Source: Cytophagales bacterium (GTDB taxonomy: Bacteria; Bacteroidota; Bacteroidia; Cytophagales; Cyclobacteriaceae). Taken from it: a DNA stretch of 19,849 nucleotides. The DNA lies in contig JAGUUF010000147.1 of NCBI GenBank assembly GCA_020063545.1, positions 1 through 19,849 of the forward strand, in the 5' to 3' direction. The translations under genes and the position numbers were made by a program. Position 1 is the first letter of the stretch. Every line of letters starts with the position of its first letter. The notes beneath the pieces were generated by a model. The model was not told the DNA's origin, ran no database searches, and saw only the letters and a program-made list of their open reading frames with translations. Positions 8,093 to 14,654 of this stretch are shown one piece after another.

Positions 8093-8481
8093 AGGGCGCT
8101 GCGAATCCTGGCGGCAACAGCAGCAAGCTCTTCATTGGTTGGCTTAAGCTTGGGCCGTGTAAAGTTAATGTCGCCCATGCTGTTCATGGGCACCAGGTGC
8201 ACATGCACATGCGGCACTTCAAGACCGACAACCGCCACCCCTATTCGCTTGCACGGTATTACCTTTTTCACGGCCACCGCAACTTTTTTGGCAAATACGT
8301 GGAGCCCGGCCAGGGTGGCATCATCCAAATCAAAAATATAATCCACTTCCTGTTTCGGTACTACCAGTACATGACCCGGCACCAACGGCATAATATCGAG
8401 GAAAGCAATAAACCGATCATCCTCAGCAACAATGTGGCCGGGTATTTCGCGGTTAATGATGCGGGTAAAGATGGTAGCCAT
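8089..8481 (-). CDS. HIT family nucleotide-binding protein (HinT-like)
   Basis: A 130-residue histidine-triad protein, a family of nucleotidyl-phosphoramidate hydrolases and AMP-lysine hydrolases acting in the cytoplasm. The catalytic triad motif is HVHVHLVP at residues 91-98. Also typical are IFTRIINREIPGHIV at the N-terminus, FLDIMPLVPGHVLVVPK (27-43), and the EVPHVHVH lead-in. The zinc-binding cysteines found at the N-terminus of many HIT proteins (CIFC) are missing: the segment reads TIFTR, so this is a zinc-free form. The ATG lies only 2 bases after the greA stop, so the two are almost certainly one transcript. The physiological substrate is unknown. Confidence 0.95.
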   Translation of the reverse strand: MATIFTRIINREIPGHIVAEDDRFIAFLDIMPLVPGHVLVVPKQEVDYIFDLDDATLAGLHVFAKKVAVAVKKVIPCKRIGVAVVGLEVPHVHVHLVPMNSMGDINFTRPKLKPTNEELAAVAARIRSAL

Positions 8482-8483
8482 GT

Positions 8484-8960
8484 TTAAACGGAGATGTTGG
8501 TAACCTCAAATACCATTTCACCGGCAGGTGTTTTAATGGTGGCCGTATCGCCTTTTTTCTTGCCGAGCAATCCTTTACCAATGGGCGATTGGGTTGAGAT
8601 TTTTCCGGCCTTCAAATCCGCCTCTTCTTCTGAAACGAGGGTGTAGGTAAATGAAGCGCCATTCTTCTTGTTCTTAATGGTAACTTTTGAAAGGATTGAA
8701 ACCTTCGAAGTATCTACATTGGATTCATCCAGCAAACGGGCGTTGGCCAGCAATTCTTCAAGCTGGGCAATTTTGGCTTCGAGGTGCCCCTGGGCATCCT
8801 TGGCGGCATCGTACTCGGCATTCTCGCTCAGGTCTCCCTTGTCACGCGCATCGGCAATTTGCCGGGCAATCTCTGCGCGGCCTTTGCCTTTTAGCTCGGC
8901 CAGTTCAGTCTTCAGTTTATCGAGGCCTTCTTTGGTATAATATGAAATCTTTTTTGACAT
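8484..8960 (-). CDS. greA: Transcription elongation factor GreA
   Basis: Binds the secondary channel of RNA polymerase and stimulates cleavage of backtracked transcripts. The 158-residue protein has the N-terminal coiled coil (residues about 5-75) with the tip motif GDLSENAEYDAAK, which carries the acidic residues that hold the catalytic Mg2+. The C-terminal globular domain (about 85-158) has the family segment STQSPIGKGLLGKKKGD and ends in VFEVTNISV. Length and motifs are standard for GreA. ATG start at 8960. The HIT protein gene follows after 2 bases. Upstream on this strand is a terminator closing the pentapeptide gene, so greA must have its own promoter in the short space 8961-8998. Confidence 0.98.
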   Translation of the reverse strand: MSKKISYYTKEGLDKLKTELAELKGKGRAEIARQIADARDKGDLSENAEYDAAKDAQGHLEAKIAQLEELLANARLLDESNVDTSKVSILSKVTIKNKKNGASFTYTLVSEEEADLKAGKISTQSPIGKGLLGKKKGDTATIKTPAGEMVFEVTNISV

Positions 8961-8982
8961 AAAATCCTAACCATTTGAGCGC

Positions 8983-8996
8983 TGCTTCCGGAAGCA
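8983..8996. repeat. Perfect 14-base palindrome upstream of greA
   Basis: TGCTTCCGGAAGCA is its own reverse complement. It lies 22 bases before the greA ATG, directly after the terminator T-run of the preceding gene. It could be an operator for greA or a small hairpin in the leader. Confidence 0.45.
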
Positions 8997-8998
8997 AC

Positions 8999-9034
8999 TA
9001 AAAATAAAACAACGGCCTCTTGTGAAGACCGTTG
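8999..9034 (-). terminator. Intrinsic terminator after the pentapeptide-repeat gene
   Basis: On the minus strand: CAACGG TCTT, loop CAC, AAGA, 2-base bulge GG, CCGTTG, then TTTTATTTTT. That is a 10-bp stem with one bulge followed by a U-rich tract, located about 46 bases after the pentapeptide gene stop. It separates that gene from greA. Confidence 0.8.
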
Positions 9035-9079
9035 CCGTGACAAAGGTAGTGTTTTACCTGCATCACGCAAAACAGCTGG

Positions 9080-9925
9080 TCAGGCCCCTACCAATTCGGG
9101 AATCAGGTTTTTAACCTGGTCAAGCAATTCATCATCAAATTTGGCCAGGTAAAGGGTTTTGGCTTTGGCCAGTTGTTCAATGGTAAGACCTTTTGCCCCG
9201 CGTAGGTCAGCTTTGTATAAGCTGGCGTTTTCCAAATCGGCTCCCATCAGGTAGCTGTTGCTCAGGTTAGCTTCCATCAGGTAAGCATTATTGAAATTGG
9301 CTTTTATCAGGAATGCATTTTCAAACTGGGTCTTTATCAAAAACGCATCTTTAAAATTGGCTCCGCTTGCGTAGGCGCCTTTCAGGTTAGCCTGGTTAAG
9401 GTTTGAGTTTTCAAAATTAGTTTGGTTAAGGCGGGTATTCTCCAGGTTGGCTTCAATCATGGATGATTGGGAAATGTTAGCCGAGTTCATGTTGGAGCCT
9501 TTCAGGTTAACATAGTTGAGGTTGGTTTTTGCCAGGAAACAATTCACCAGGTTGATTTCAAAAATATTGTGCCGGTTTAATCGCTTAATGTTACCCACCG
9601 TACGGAAGGCCGCTTCTTCAGACTCCCACAGCCGGAAGTCGTCAATCTCATCTTTGTAAAACCGGATGCGTTGCCGGGTCTGGCCGTTCTGGTTCAACCA
9701 GAAAATCAGGATACCGATTACGGCAATATCGAAAATCATTCCATGGGCTTCGGCTAAAATCTGGGCCCAAAACGAATCAAAATCGTTTAAATAGTACTTC
9801 AGGCTAAGCGATAAAACCACAACCGTTACCGCAACCAGTACCAGGGTTGAGGTGAGCAGCGGCTTCTCAATAACCTGGTTGAAGGTATCGCCCAGTTGTT
9901 TAAACCTGTTTTTCAGCAGTTGCAC
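9080..9925 (-). CDS. Membrane-anchored pentapeptide-repeat protein
   Basis: A 281-residue protein with two parts. The N-terminal part has two predicted membrane helices (about 24-43 and 62-78), joined by a segment containing FWAQILAEAHGM, then a soluble linker with DDFRLWESEEAAFRTVGNIK. From about 121 to 243 it is a run of pentapeptide repeats of the A(N/D)LxX type: ANLENTRLNQ, TNFENSNLNQ, ANLKGAYASG and so on, roughly two dozen units, expected to fold as a right-handed quadrilateral beta helix on the cytoplasmic face. A short helical cap follows (IEQLAKAKTLYLA). The start is GTG; a very good Bacteroidota -7 element ends 2 bases upstream, which makes the start or the leader unusual. It lies 108 bases after mgtE. 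Function unknown; pentapeptide helices usually mediate protein binding or mimic DNA. Confidence 0.9.
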   Translation of the reverse strand: MQLLKNRFKQLGDTFNQVIEKPLLTSTLVLVAVTVVVLSLSLKYYLNDFDSFWAQILAEAHGMIFDIAVIGILIFWLNQNGQTRQRIRFYKDEIDDFRLWESEEAAFRTVGNIKRLNRHNIFEINLVNCFLAKTNLNYVNLKGSNMNSANISQSSMIEANLENTRLNQTNFENSNLNQANLKGAYASGANFKDAFLIKTQFENAFLIKANFNNAYLMEANLSNSYLMGADLENASLYKADLRGAKGLTIEQLAKAKTLYLAKFDDELLDQVKNLIPELVGA

Positions 9926-9927
9926 GG

Positions 9928-9957
9928 CAAACGTATACCATTAAGATAACAACAAAA
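9928..9957 (-). promoter_or_regulatory. Bacteroidota-type promoter for the pentapeptide-repeat gene
   Basis: On the minus strand, TTTTG (9957-9953), a 17-base spacer, and TACGTTTG (9935-9928), an exact match to TAnnTTTG. The GTG start is at 9925, so transcription should begin at or inside the start codon. This would give a leaderless mRNA unless the true translation start is further downstream. Confidence 0.55.
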
Positions 9958-10033
9958 TAATAGTATTCGAAATGCCGGTACAAACTCAATGCACCCTGAA
10001 TCTTACATGGTTTATACCCGCCTTATCCTTATA

Positions 10034-11389
10034 TTATATCATCAGGTGCACCGTAAGGAAATACACGGAAAGCCCGAGCATATCGTTAATAGTGGTGATA
10101 AACGGGCCGGCTGCAAGTGCCGGGTTAAAACCGAGTTTGTTCAGCACCAGGGGTGTAAGGGTGCCGATAAACGATGCAAACACCACTACGCTGAAAAGCG
10201 CTACCGACACAATCATGGACAAGCGCGATTCACTGAACAACAGCACGTTGGCCCCATATACAAGTGCCGACAGGAAAAATCCGTTTAATACGGCTACTGA
10301 AAACACTTTGCCCAGCCGCATCCACAACCCCTCATAAACAAATACCGAGTTGGCCAGGCTCTGAACAATCAATGCCGATGACTGGATGCCTACATTACCG
10401 CCTGTTGCCTGGATAAGCGGGGTAAAAAAAGCAATAGCCGTAACGCGGGCCAGTTCTGCTTCGAAGAAGCCCATAAACTTGGCATTCATAAGCCCGCCCA
10501 AAATCCCGATGAGCAGCCACGGTAAGCGGGCACGGGTATTTCGCCAAACGCTGTCATCCTCTTCTACATCTTCGCTGATACCAGACATGAGCTGCCTGTC
10601 TTCTTCGGCTTGTTCGGTAATCACATCCACCACGTCATCAATGGTAATCCGGCCGACCAACTGCCCGTTTACATTCACTACGGGTATGGACTCCAGGTCG
10701 TACCTGCGCATGATTTCAGCCACTTCCCTATCCGACAGGAATGTGTCAACCGAAACAATATCCTTTTCGCAGATTTCAGATACTATTTTCCGGGCGTCAG
10801 AGAGCACCAGGTCCTTCAAGGAAACCCTGCCGACCAGTTTGTCGCGTTCGTCAACAACATACACCGCATAAAAGGTATCGACATTCTCGGCCTGTTTCCG
10901 GATTTCGTCAATGCACTGCACCACCGTCCAGTTATCGCGCACCTTAATCAGTTCCTTGGCCATGAGCCCGCCCGCCACATTCTCTTCAAAGCGCAGCAGG
11001 TCTATCACCTGCGACTTGAGGTCGCTTTCCAGGCCTGCCAGCACTTCTTCGCGCACTTTAATAGGAAGTTCATTCAGGATGTCGGCTGCATCATCCGAGT
11101 TGAGCAGGTTAACAAACCCGACAATTTCTTTGGGTGAATAAATTTTCAGGAAACGGATACGGGTATCGGTATCCAGGTCATTGATGATTTCGGCCTGCAC
11201 CTCCAGCGGCAGCAGGTCCATTACATACTTCGATTCCTCTGAATTAAACTCGTATAAAAGGGTAGAGATATCGGCCGGGTTAACATGCTCCAGTGCTGCA
11301 CGGATAAATTGCGTGTCGCGGGCATCCAACGCCTGCTGGAAACGCTCCACAAACTCACGCGTTAGCTCAAAGTGTACGGTTGTTTCCAC
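10034..11389 (-). CDS. mgtE: Magnesium transporter MgtE
   Basis: Mg2+ channel of the inner membrane, gated by internal Mg2+. The 451-residue protein shows the full MgtE order: an N-terminal helical superhelix domain (about 1-130, with LLNSDDAADILNELP), a CBS-domain pair (about 135-255, ending in GRITIDDVVDVI), a connecting helix, and five membrane helices from about 285. Key segments are FFTPLIQATGGNVGIQSSAL in the first part of the pore domain and TTINDMLGLSVYF near the end, whose Asp corresponds to the Mg2+-selecting residue of Thermus MgtE. The start is GTG at 11389, inside the 3' end of rsmA (23-base overlap), so it is co-transcribed with rsmA. No Mg2+ riboswitch is visible because no leader exists; regulation is probably by the CBS domains. 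Confidence 0.96.
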   Translation of the reverse strand: METTVHFELTREFVERFQQALDARDTQFIRAALEHVNPADISTLLYEFNSEESKYVMDLLPLEVQAEIINDLDTDTRIRFLKIYSPKEIVGFVNLLNSDDAADILNELPIKVREEVLAGLESDLKSQVIDLLRFEENVAGGLMAKELIKVRDNWTVVQCIDEIRKQAENVDTFYAVYVVDERDKLVGRVSLKDLVLSDARKIVSEICEKDIVSVDTFLSDREVAEIMRRYDLESIPVVNVNGQLVGRITIDDVVDVITEQAEEDRQLMSGISEDVEEDDSVWRNTRARLPWLLIGILGGLMNAKFMGFFEAELARVTAIAFFTPLIQATGGNVGIQSSALIVQSLANSVFVYEGLWMRLGKVFSVAVLNGFFLSALVYGANVLLFSESRLSMIVSVALFSVVVFASFIGTLTPLVLNKLGFNPALAAGPFITTINDMLGLSVYFLTVHLMI

Positions 11390-12170
11390 GGCCGCGCTGC
11401 ATTAATGTAGTTAATTCAATAAAATCTTCTGGCGAAAGTTGCTCCGCACGCTTATCCCAAAAACCATCCAGGCCGGCTTCCTGCTTTTGGGCGGCCAAAG
11501 TTAGATTTTTTAGTGCGTTGCGCAAGGTTTTACGCCTGGTATTGAACGCCTGCTTTACGACTTGAAAAAAAAACTCCTCCTCGCATGGTAACGAAGCGCG
11601 CTCATTACGGGTCAGGCGGACTACGGCCGACATCACCTTTGGCGGTGGGTTAAATACACCGGGCGAAACCTTAAAAAGAAACTCAACATTATAAAATGTT
11701 TGCAGCAATACACTCAGGATGCCATAGGTTTTGGATCCGGGCGGTGCGGCAATCCGATCGGCCACTTCTTTCTGAAGCATACACACTACCTGTTTTACAA
11801 CGTTGCGGTACGTTAGGATAGAAAAGAATATCTGCGAGGAGATGTTGTACGGAAAATTGCCGATAATGGAAAAAGGTGAACGGAACAACGAATCCAACGG
11901 CAGGGTAAGAAAGTCACCTTCAATAATTTCGAGGCCTGGATAGTGGCTTCGAAGGTAATGTACCGATTCGCTATCAATTTCCACTACTTTTAGCGTTACC
12001 GAAGGCATTCCGGTAAGGTAACGTGTTAATACCCCCATGCCGGGGCCAACTTCCAGAACGCCTTCCTCACCGGTAGCCAGCTGTAACGACTCCACAATGC
12101 GCTGGGCCGTACGCTGGTCGTGCAGAAAGTGCTGCCCTAAAAATTTCTTCGGTTTTACTTTCTGCTGCAT
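11367..12170 (-). CDS. rsmA: 16S rRNA (A1518/A1519) dimethyltransferase
   Basis: Also called KsgA. It dimethylates the two adjacent adenines in the 3' terminal hairpin of 16S rRNA during late 30S assembly, using S-adenosylmethionine. Motifs in order: KKFLGQHFLHD at the N-terminus, VLEVGPGMGVLTRYL (SAM-binding motif I), VVEIDSES (motif II acidic residue), GDFL, and IIGNFPYNIS (motif IV, the N-L/F-P-Y catalytic motif). The C-terminal region with NTRRKTLRNAL is typical. From the ATG at 12170 the protein has 267 residues; a TTG at 12179 would add three residues but is less likely. It is divergent from pdxA with a 70-base spacer and overlaps mgtE by 23 bases. Confidence 0.97.
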   Translation of the reverse strand: MQQKVKPKKFLGQHFLHDQRTAQRIVESLQLATGEEGVLEVGPGMGVLTRYLTGMPSVTLKVVEIDSESVHYLRSHYPGLEIIEGDFLTLPLDSLFRSPFSIIGNFPYNISSQIFFSILTYRNVVKQVVCMLQKEVADRIAAPPGSKTYGILSVLLQTFYNVEFLFKVSPGVFNPPPKVMSAVVRLTRNERASLPCEEEFFFQVVKQAFNTRRKTLRNALKNLTLAAQKQEAGLDGFWDKRAEQLSPEDFIELTTLMQRGRGNNRTL

Positions 12171-12240
12171 GCACCTCAATTTTTAGAAAAGTAAAGTACA
12201 ACAAAACAAATTGATAATTTTACCCGAATGTTACCAAACC

Positions 12241-13269
12241 ATGACCCTTACCGCTAAATCCGACAAACCAAGAATAGGAATCACCCTGGGCGACATTAAT
12301 GGCATCGGCCCGGAGGTGGTCATCAAGGCGTTGCACGATAACCGCATCCACTCCCTCATTACCCCGGTTGTTTATGGATCAACACGCTGCCTGTCGTTTT
12401 ATAAAAAACTGCTTAACCTCGAAGATTTTTCGTACAGCCATGTAAAAGGAAAAGGGCAGTTTATTCCGAAGGTTGTAAACGTAATCAACTGCTGGGAAGA
12501 CACTCTTGAAATTACCCCGGGCAAACCTTCGCACGAAACCGGGCGGGCGGCTTTGCTTAGCCTGAAGCAGGCTGCCCAGGATTTAAAAGAAGGATTGCTC
12601 GATGCACTGGTAACTGCACCCATCGACAAAAGCACCATCCACAGCACCGAGTTCCCGTTTAAAGGCCATACCGAATTCCTGGCCGAATACTTTGGCACTT
12701 CCGATTACATGATGCTGATGGTAAGCGAAAAACTACGGGTAGGCCTGGTAACTGAACACATTCCTGTTAAAGAAATTCCACTGATGGTAACCCGTGAGCG
12801 GGTAAGCATTAAACTGATGATCCTGGAACAAACCCTTCAGCGCGATTTCGGTATCTCCAAACCAAAAATTGCCATATTGGGACTAAACCCTCATGCCGGT
12901 GATAGCGGCCTTATCGGCCAGGAAGAAGAGAGTATTATAAAACCCGTAATCAGCGAAATGAAAAATAAAAACAAACTGGTTTACGGACCCTTTGCGGCCG
13001 ATGGATTTTTTGCCTCAGGTCAATATGCACGCTTCGATGGTATTCTGGCCATGTACCACGACCAGGGACTGATTCCATTTAAAACACTGGCTTTCGAAAG
13101 CGGGGTAAATTTTACTGCCGGCCTGCCCGTAATCCGAACCTCGCCCGACCATGGCACCGGGTATTCCATTGCCGGAAAAAACCAGGCACTTGAAGGATCC
13201 ATGCGCCAGGCTATTTATACAGCTACCGACATTGTAAAGATTCGCAAAGAACAATTGGCAGAAAAATAA
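12241..13269 (+). CDS. pdxA: 4-hydroxythreonine-4-phosphate dehydrogenase
   Basis: Catalyses an NAD-dependent step in the DXP-dependent pathway to pyridoxal 5'-phosphate. From the ATG at 12241 the protein has 342 residues. It starts with the family segment IGITLGDINGIGPEV, followed by VTAPIDK, KGHTEFLA, and the three metal-ligand histidines H173 (TEHIP), H218 (NPHAGDSG) and H273 (MYHDQGL), matching H166, H211 and H266 of E. coli PdxA. The segment RTSPDHGTGYSIAGK is the usual C-terminal NAD/phosphate region. A TTG at 12211 is in frame, but the ten extra residues do not resemble the family, so I prefer 12241. rsmA is divergent; in E. coli pdxA and ksgA are neighbours in one operon, whereas here they are back to back. 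Confidence 0.96.
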   Translation: MTLTAKSDKPRIGITLGDINGIGPEVVIKALHDNRIHSLITPVVYGSTRCLSFYKKLLNLEDFSYSHVKGKGQFIPKVVNVINCWEDTLEITPGKPSHETGRAALLSLKQAAQDLKEGLLDALVTAPIDKSTIHSTEFPFKGHTEFLAEYFGTSDYMMLMVSEKLRVGLVTEHIPVKEIPLMVTRERVSIKLMILEQTLQRDFGISKPKIAILGLNPHAGDSGLIGQEEESIIKPVISEMKNKNKLVYGPFAADGFFASGQYARFDGILAMYHDQGLIPFKTLAFESGVNFTAGLPVIRTSPDHGTGYSIAGKNQALEGSMRQAIYTATDIVKIRKEQLAEK

Positions 13270-13275
13270 AAACGA

Positions 13276-13313
13276 TTAACCGCGAAGGGTTCAGGTTAAC
13301 GGCACATTAACCT
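13276..13313. repeat. Three alternating TTAACC / GGTTAA boxes
   Basis: TTAACC (13276-13281), AGGTTAA (13293-13299) and TTAACCT (13307-13313) follow the pdxA stop. The second box can pair with either the first or the third; boxes two and three form a perfect 7-bp stem with a 7-base loop. There is no T-run after it, so it is not a standard terminator. Confidence 0.5.
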
Positions 13314-13331
13314 TACCCGGCAATATTTGTT

Positions 13332-13339
13332 TATCTTTA
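13332..13339 (+). promoter_or_regulatory. Possible -7 element upstream of the TerB-like gene
   Basis: TATCTTTA differs from TAnnTTTG in the last base only and lies 15 bases before the ATG. No clear -33 TTTG is visible at the expected distance. Confidence 0.3.
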
Positions 13340-13354
13340 GGCTCCCGCGCAATT

Positions 13355-13741
13355 ATGGATATCGTTACTCAAAAACAACTGAATGTGCTGATTCAACTGG
13401 CCGAAGCCGATAAACACTTTGCCCGGATTGAACGGGAAATGATTTTTAAGATTGCCCGCGACCGCAACTTCCCGGACGATATGGTGCAGAACCTCATCAA
13501 AAACCCGCAACCGATTGAAACCTTGGGTGCGCTTTCTCCTGACCAGAAGTTTGATTACCTCATGTCGTGTATTGACCTGGTATTTGCCGACCACAACATC
13601 TTCGAAAGCGAAGTGCTCTTCTGTAAAAACATCGCCATCAAACTCGGATTTAAAAAAGGGGTGGTCGACTATTTCGTTGAGAACTACGGCAAGAAAACCC
13701 GCGAAGAGTTTAAGTCGGTAGCCCTCACAACCTACATCTGA
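13355..13741 (+). CDS. TerB-like helical protein
   Basis: A 128-residue, all-helical-looking protein. Two similar halves can be seen: AEADKHFARIEREMIFKIA at about 17-35 and FADHNIFESEVLFCKNIA at about 75-92, each with an Ala-Asp followed 8 to 9 residues later by a Glu. This AD...E pattern is typical of the TerB (tellurite resistance TerB / DjlA N-terminal) fold, in which acidic residues may bind a metal. No signal peptide or membrane segment, so probably cytoplasmic. It stands alone between pdxA and yceD, bounded by a terminator at its 3' end. There is no ter operon around it, so tellurite resistance is not implied. Fold assignment is by eye and moderately sure; function unknown. Confidence 0.75.
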   Translation: MDIVTQKQLNVLIQLAEADKHFARIEREMIFKIARDRNFPDDMVQNLIKNPQPIETLGALSPDQKFDYLMSCIDLVFADHNIFESEVLFCKNIAIKLGFKKGVVDYFVENYGKKTREEFKSVALTTYI

Positions 13742-13766
13742 AAGCCGGTTAAACCGCCTTTTTTAT
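13741..13766 (+). terminator. Intrinsic terminator after the TerB-like gene
   Basis: AAAG-C-CGG, loop TTAAA, CCG-C-CTTT, followed by TTTATT: a 7-bp stem with one C-C mismatch and a T-tract, starting at the last base of the stop codon. The T-tract lies at the -33 distance from the yceD -7 element. Confidence 0.65.
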
Positions 13767-13783
13767 TATCTCAGTAATTCTCC

Positions 13784-13791
13784 TAAATTTG
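13784..13791 (+). promoter_or_regulatory. -7 promoter element for yceD-rpmF
   Basis: TAAATTTG is an exact match to the Bacteroidota -7 consensus TAnnTTTG. The -33 position, about 19 bases upstream, holds a T-run shared with the preceding terminator instead of a clear TTTG. Transcription should start near 13796-13800, giving a leader of about 28 bases that ends in the Shine-Dalgarno at 13811. Confidence 0.55.
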
Positions 13792-13810
13792 CCGACCCAT
13801 TTTGGGCCTG

Positions 13811-13818
13811 AAAGGAGG
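13811..13818 (+). promoter_or_regulatory. Strong Shine-Dalgarno deciding a TTG start of yceD
   Basis: AAAGGAGG lies 7 bases before the TTG at 13826. Nothing comparable precedes the other genes in the window. The spacing is ideal for TTG 13826 and rules against the TTG at 13802, which lies upstream of the site. Confidence 0.6.
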
Positions 13819-13825
13819 TTTTGGG

Positions 13826-14317
13826 TTGGATCCGTACAGCGTTCATATTCAAGGCTTAAGCTATGCCATTCACCACTTTCATTATGATTTTGGCGATGCG
13901 TTTTTTAAGCAGTACGGGCAGGGTATACTGGAGCACGGAACGTTCCATGCCGATGTATCCCTGGATAAGCGCGAAACATTTATAGAAGCCACCTTTCAGA
14001 TTCAGGGAAACGCCCGTCTGGTGTGCGACCGCAGCCTGGATGAGTATGATCAGCCGATGGCCATTACCCGGAAGATCATTTTCAAGTTCGGTGACGAGGA
14101 CAAGGAAATCAGTGAAGACGTGCTGATGATCCACCGGAATACCGATACCCTGAAATTCGGGCAATACCTGTTTGAATTCATCGGCCTGGAAGTGCCGATG
14201 AAAAAACTGCACCCCCGGTTTCAGGATGAACAAGAGGCCGAAGGGATTGTGTACACATCGGGTAACGAAAAAGGTAATGACCCGCGGTGGGACGCGTTAA
14301 AGAAACTTAAGAATTAA
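13826..14317 (+). CDS. yceD: YceD family (DUF177) protein, 23S rRNA accumulation
   Basis: Member of the DUF177/YceD family, which in plants and E. coli is needed for 23S rRNA accumulation and is nearly always encoded directly before rpmF. The 164-residue protein (TTG start) begins DPYSVHIQGLSYAIHHFHYD. The family core is ATFQIQGNARLVCDRSLDEYDQPM at about 62-85 (given in parts: QGNARLVCDRSLDEYD), and the end is DPRWDALKKLKN, the typical C-terminal motif. The four-Cys version of the family is not present; only the CDR cysteine remains. A frame is open to TTG 13802, but the Shine-Dalgarno fixes the start at 13826. The rpmF gene follows after 12 bases. Cytoplasmic; probably ribosome-assembly linked. 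Confidence 0.9.
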   Translation: MDPYSVHIQGLSYAIHHFHYDFGDAFFKQYGQGILEHGTFHADVSLDKRETFIEATFQIQGNARLVCDRSLDEYDQPMAITRKIIFKFGDEDKEISEDVLMIHRNTDTLKFGQYLFEFIGLEVPMKKLHPRFQDEQEAEGIVYTSGNEKGNDPRWDALKKLKN

Positions 14318-14329
14318 TTTGATAGAGTT

Positions 14330-14521
14330 ATGCCAAATCCGAAACGTAAAACCTCGAAAACCCGCAGAGATAAGCGAAGAACACACTACAAAGCCACTGC
14401 AAAGCAAATGGTGATTTGCCCCGCTACCGGTGAGCATCACCTGCCCCACCGCGCCTACTGGCACGAAGGCAAACTGTACTACAACGGTAAGGTGGTGTTG
14501 GAGAACGAAGTGCTTGCGTAA
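14330..14521 (+). CDS. rpmF: 50S ribosomal protein bL32
   Basis: A 63-residue basic protein of the large ribosomal subunit. It begins MPNPKRKTSKTRRDKRRTHY, the conserved bL32 N-terminus, and contains ICPATGEHHLPHRAYWHEG. The four zinc-binding cysteines of the C+ form (CxxC...CxxC) are reduced to one Cys, so this is the zinc-independent form. ATG start 12 bases after yceD; one transcript. A good intrinsic terminator lies about 78 bases downstream, before fabH. Confidence 0.98.
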   Translation: MPNPKRKTSKTRRDKRRTHYKATAKQMVICPATGEHHLPHRAYWHEGKLYYNGKVVLENEVLA

Positions 14522-14598
14522 TGCAGCAGGCCGGCAACATGGGTTTCTTTTGCTCGCATTTCCGCACGAAACAGGTTGTTGCTTTTGCACGGAATAAC

Positions 14599-14627
14599 AG
14601 CTCGATAATATCGGGCTTTTGTTTTTT
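14599..14627 (+). terminator. Intrinsic terminator (or attenuator) between rpmF and fabH
   Basis: AGC-T-CGAT, loop AAT, ATCG-G-GCT gives an 8-bp stem with one T-G wobble, followed by TTTTGTTTTTT. It ends 27 bases before the fabH ATG. No promoter consensus is visible between it and fabH, so fabH may depend on read-through or on an upstream promoter within 14522-14598. Confidence 0.8.
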
Positions 14628-14654
14628 CGTAAACACCGATACCACAACACCCCT

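Noticed and set aside
9080..9550. Short tandem DNA repeats with AGGTT/AATTGGC units
   Set aside because: They are the coding consequence of the pentapeptide repeats, not a separate repeat element or CRISPR array.
10386..11137. Plus-strand frames of 161 and 175 codons opposite mgtE
   Set aside because: Antisense shadows of a complete mgtE with all expected motifs; they are rich in His, Gln and Ser without a domain.
7031..11389. Two gene overlaps of exactly 23 bases (acyltransferase/gpsA and rsmA/mgtE)
   Set aside because: The sequences and genes are unrelated and overlap lengths of this size are common, so equal length looks like coincidence.
13355..13741. Tellurite resistance function
   Set aside because: Only a TerB-like fold is suggested; no other ter genes are present.
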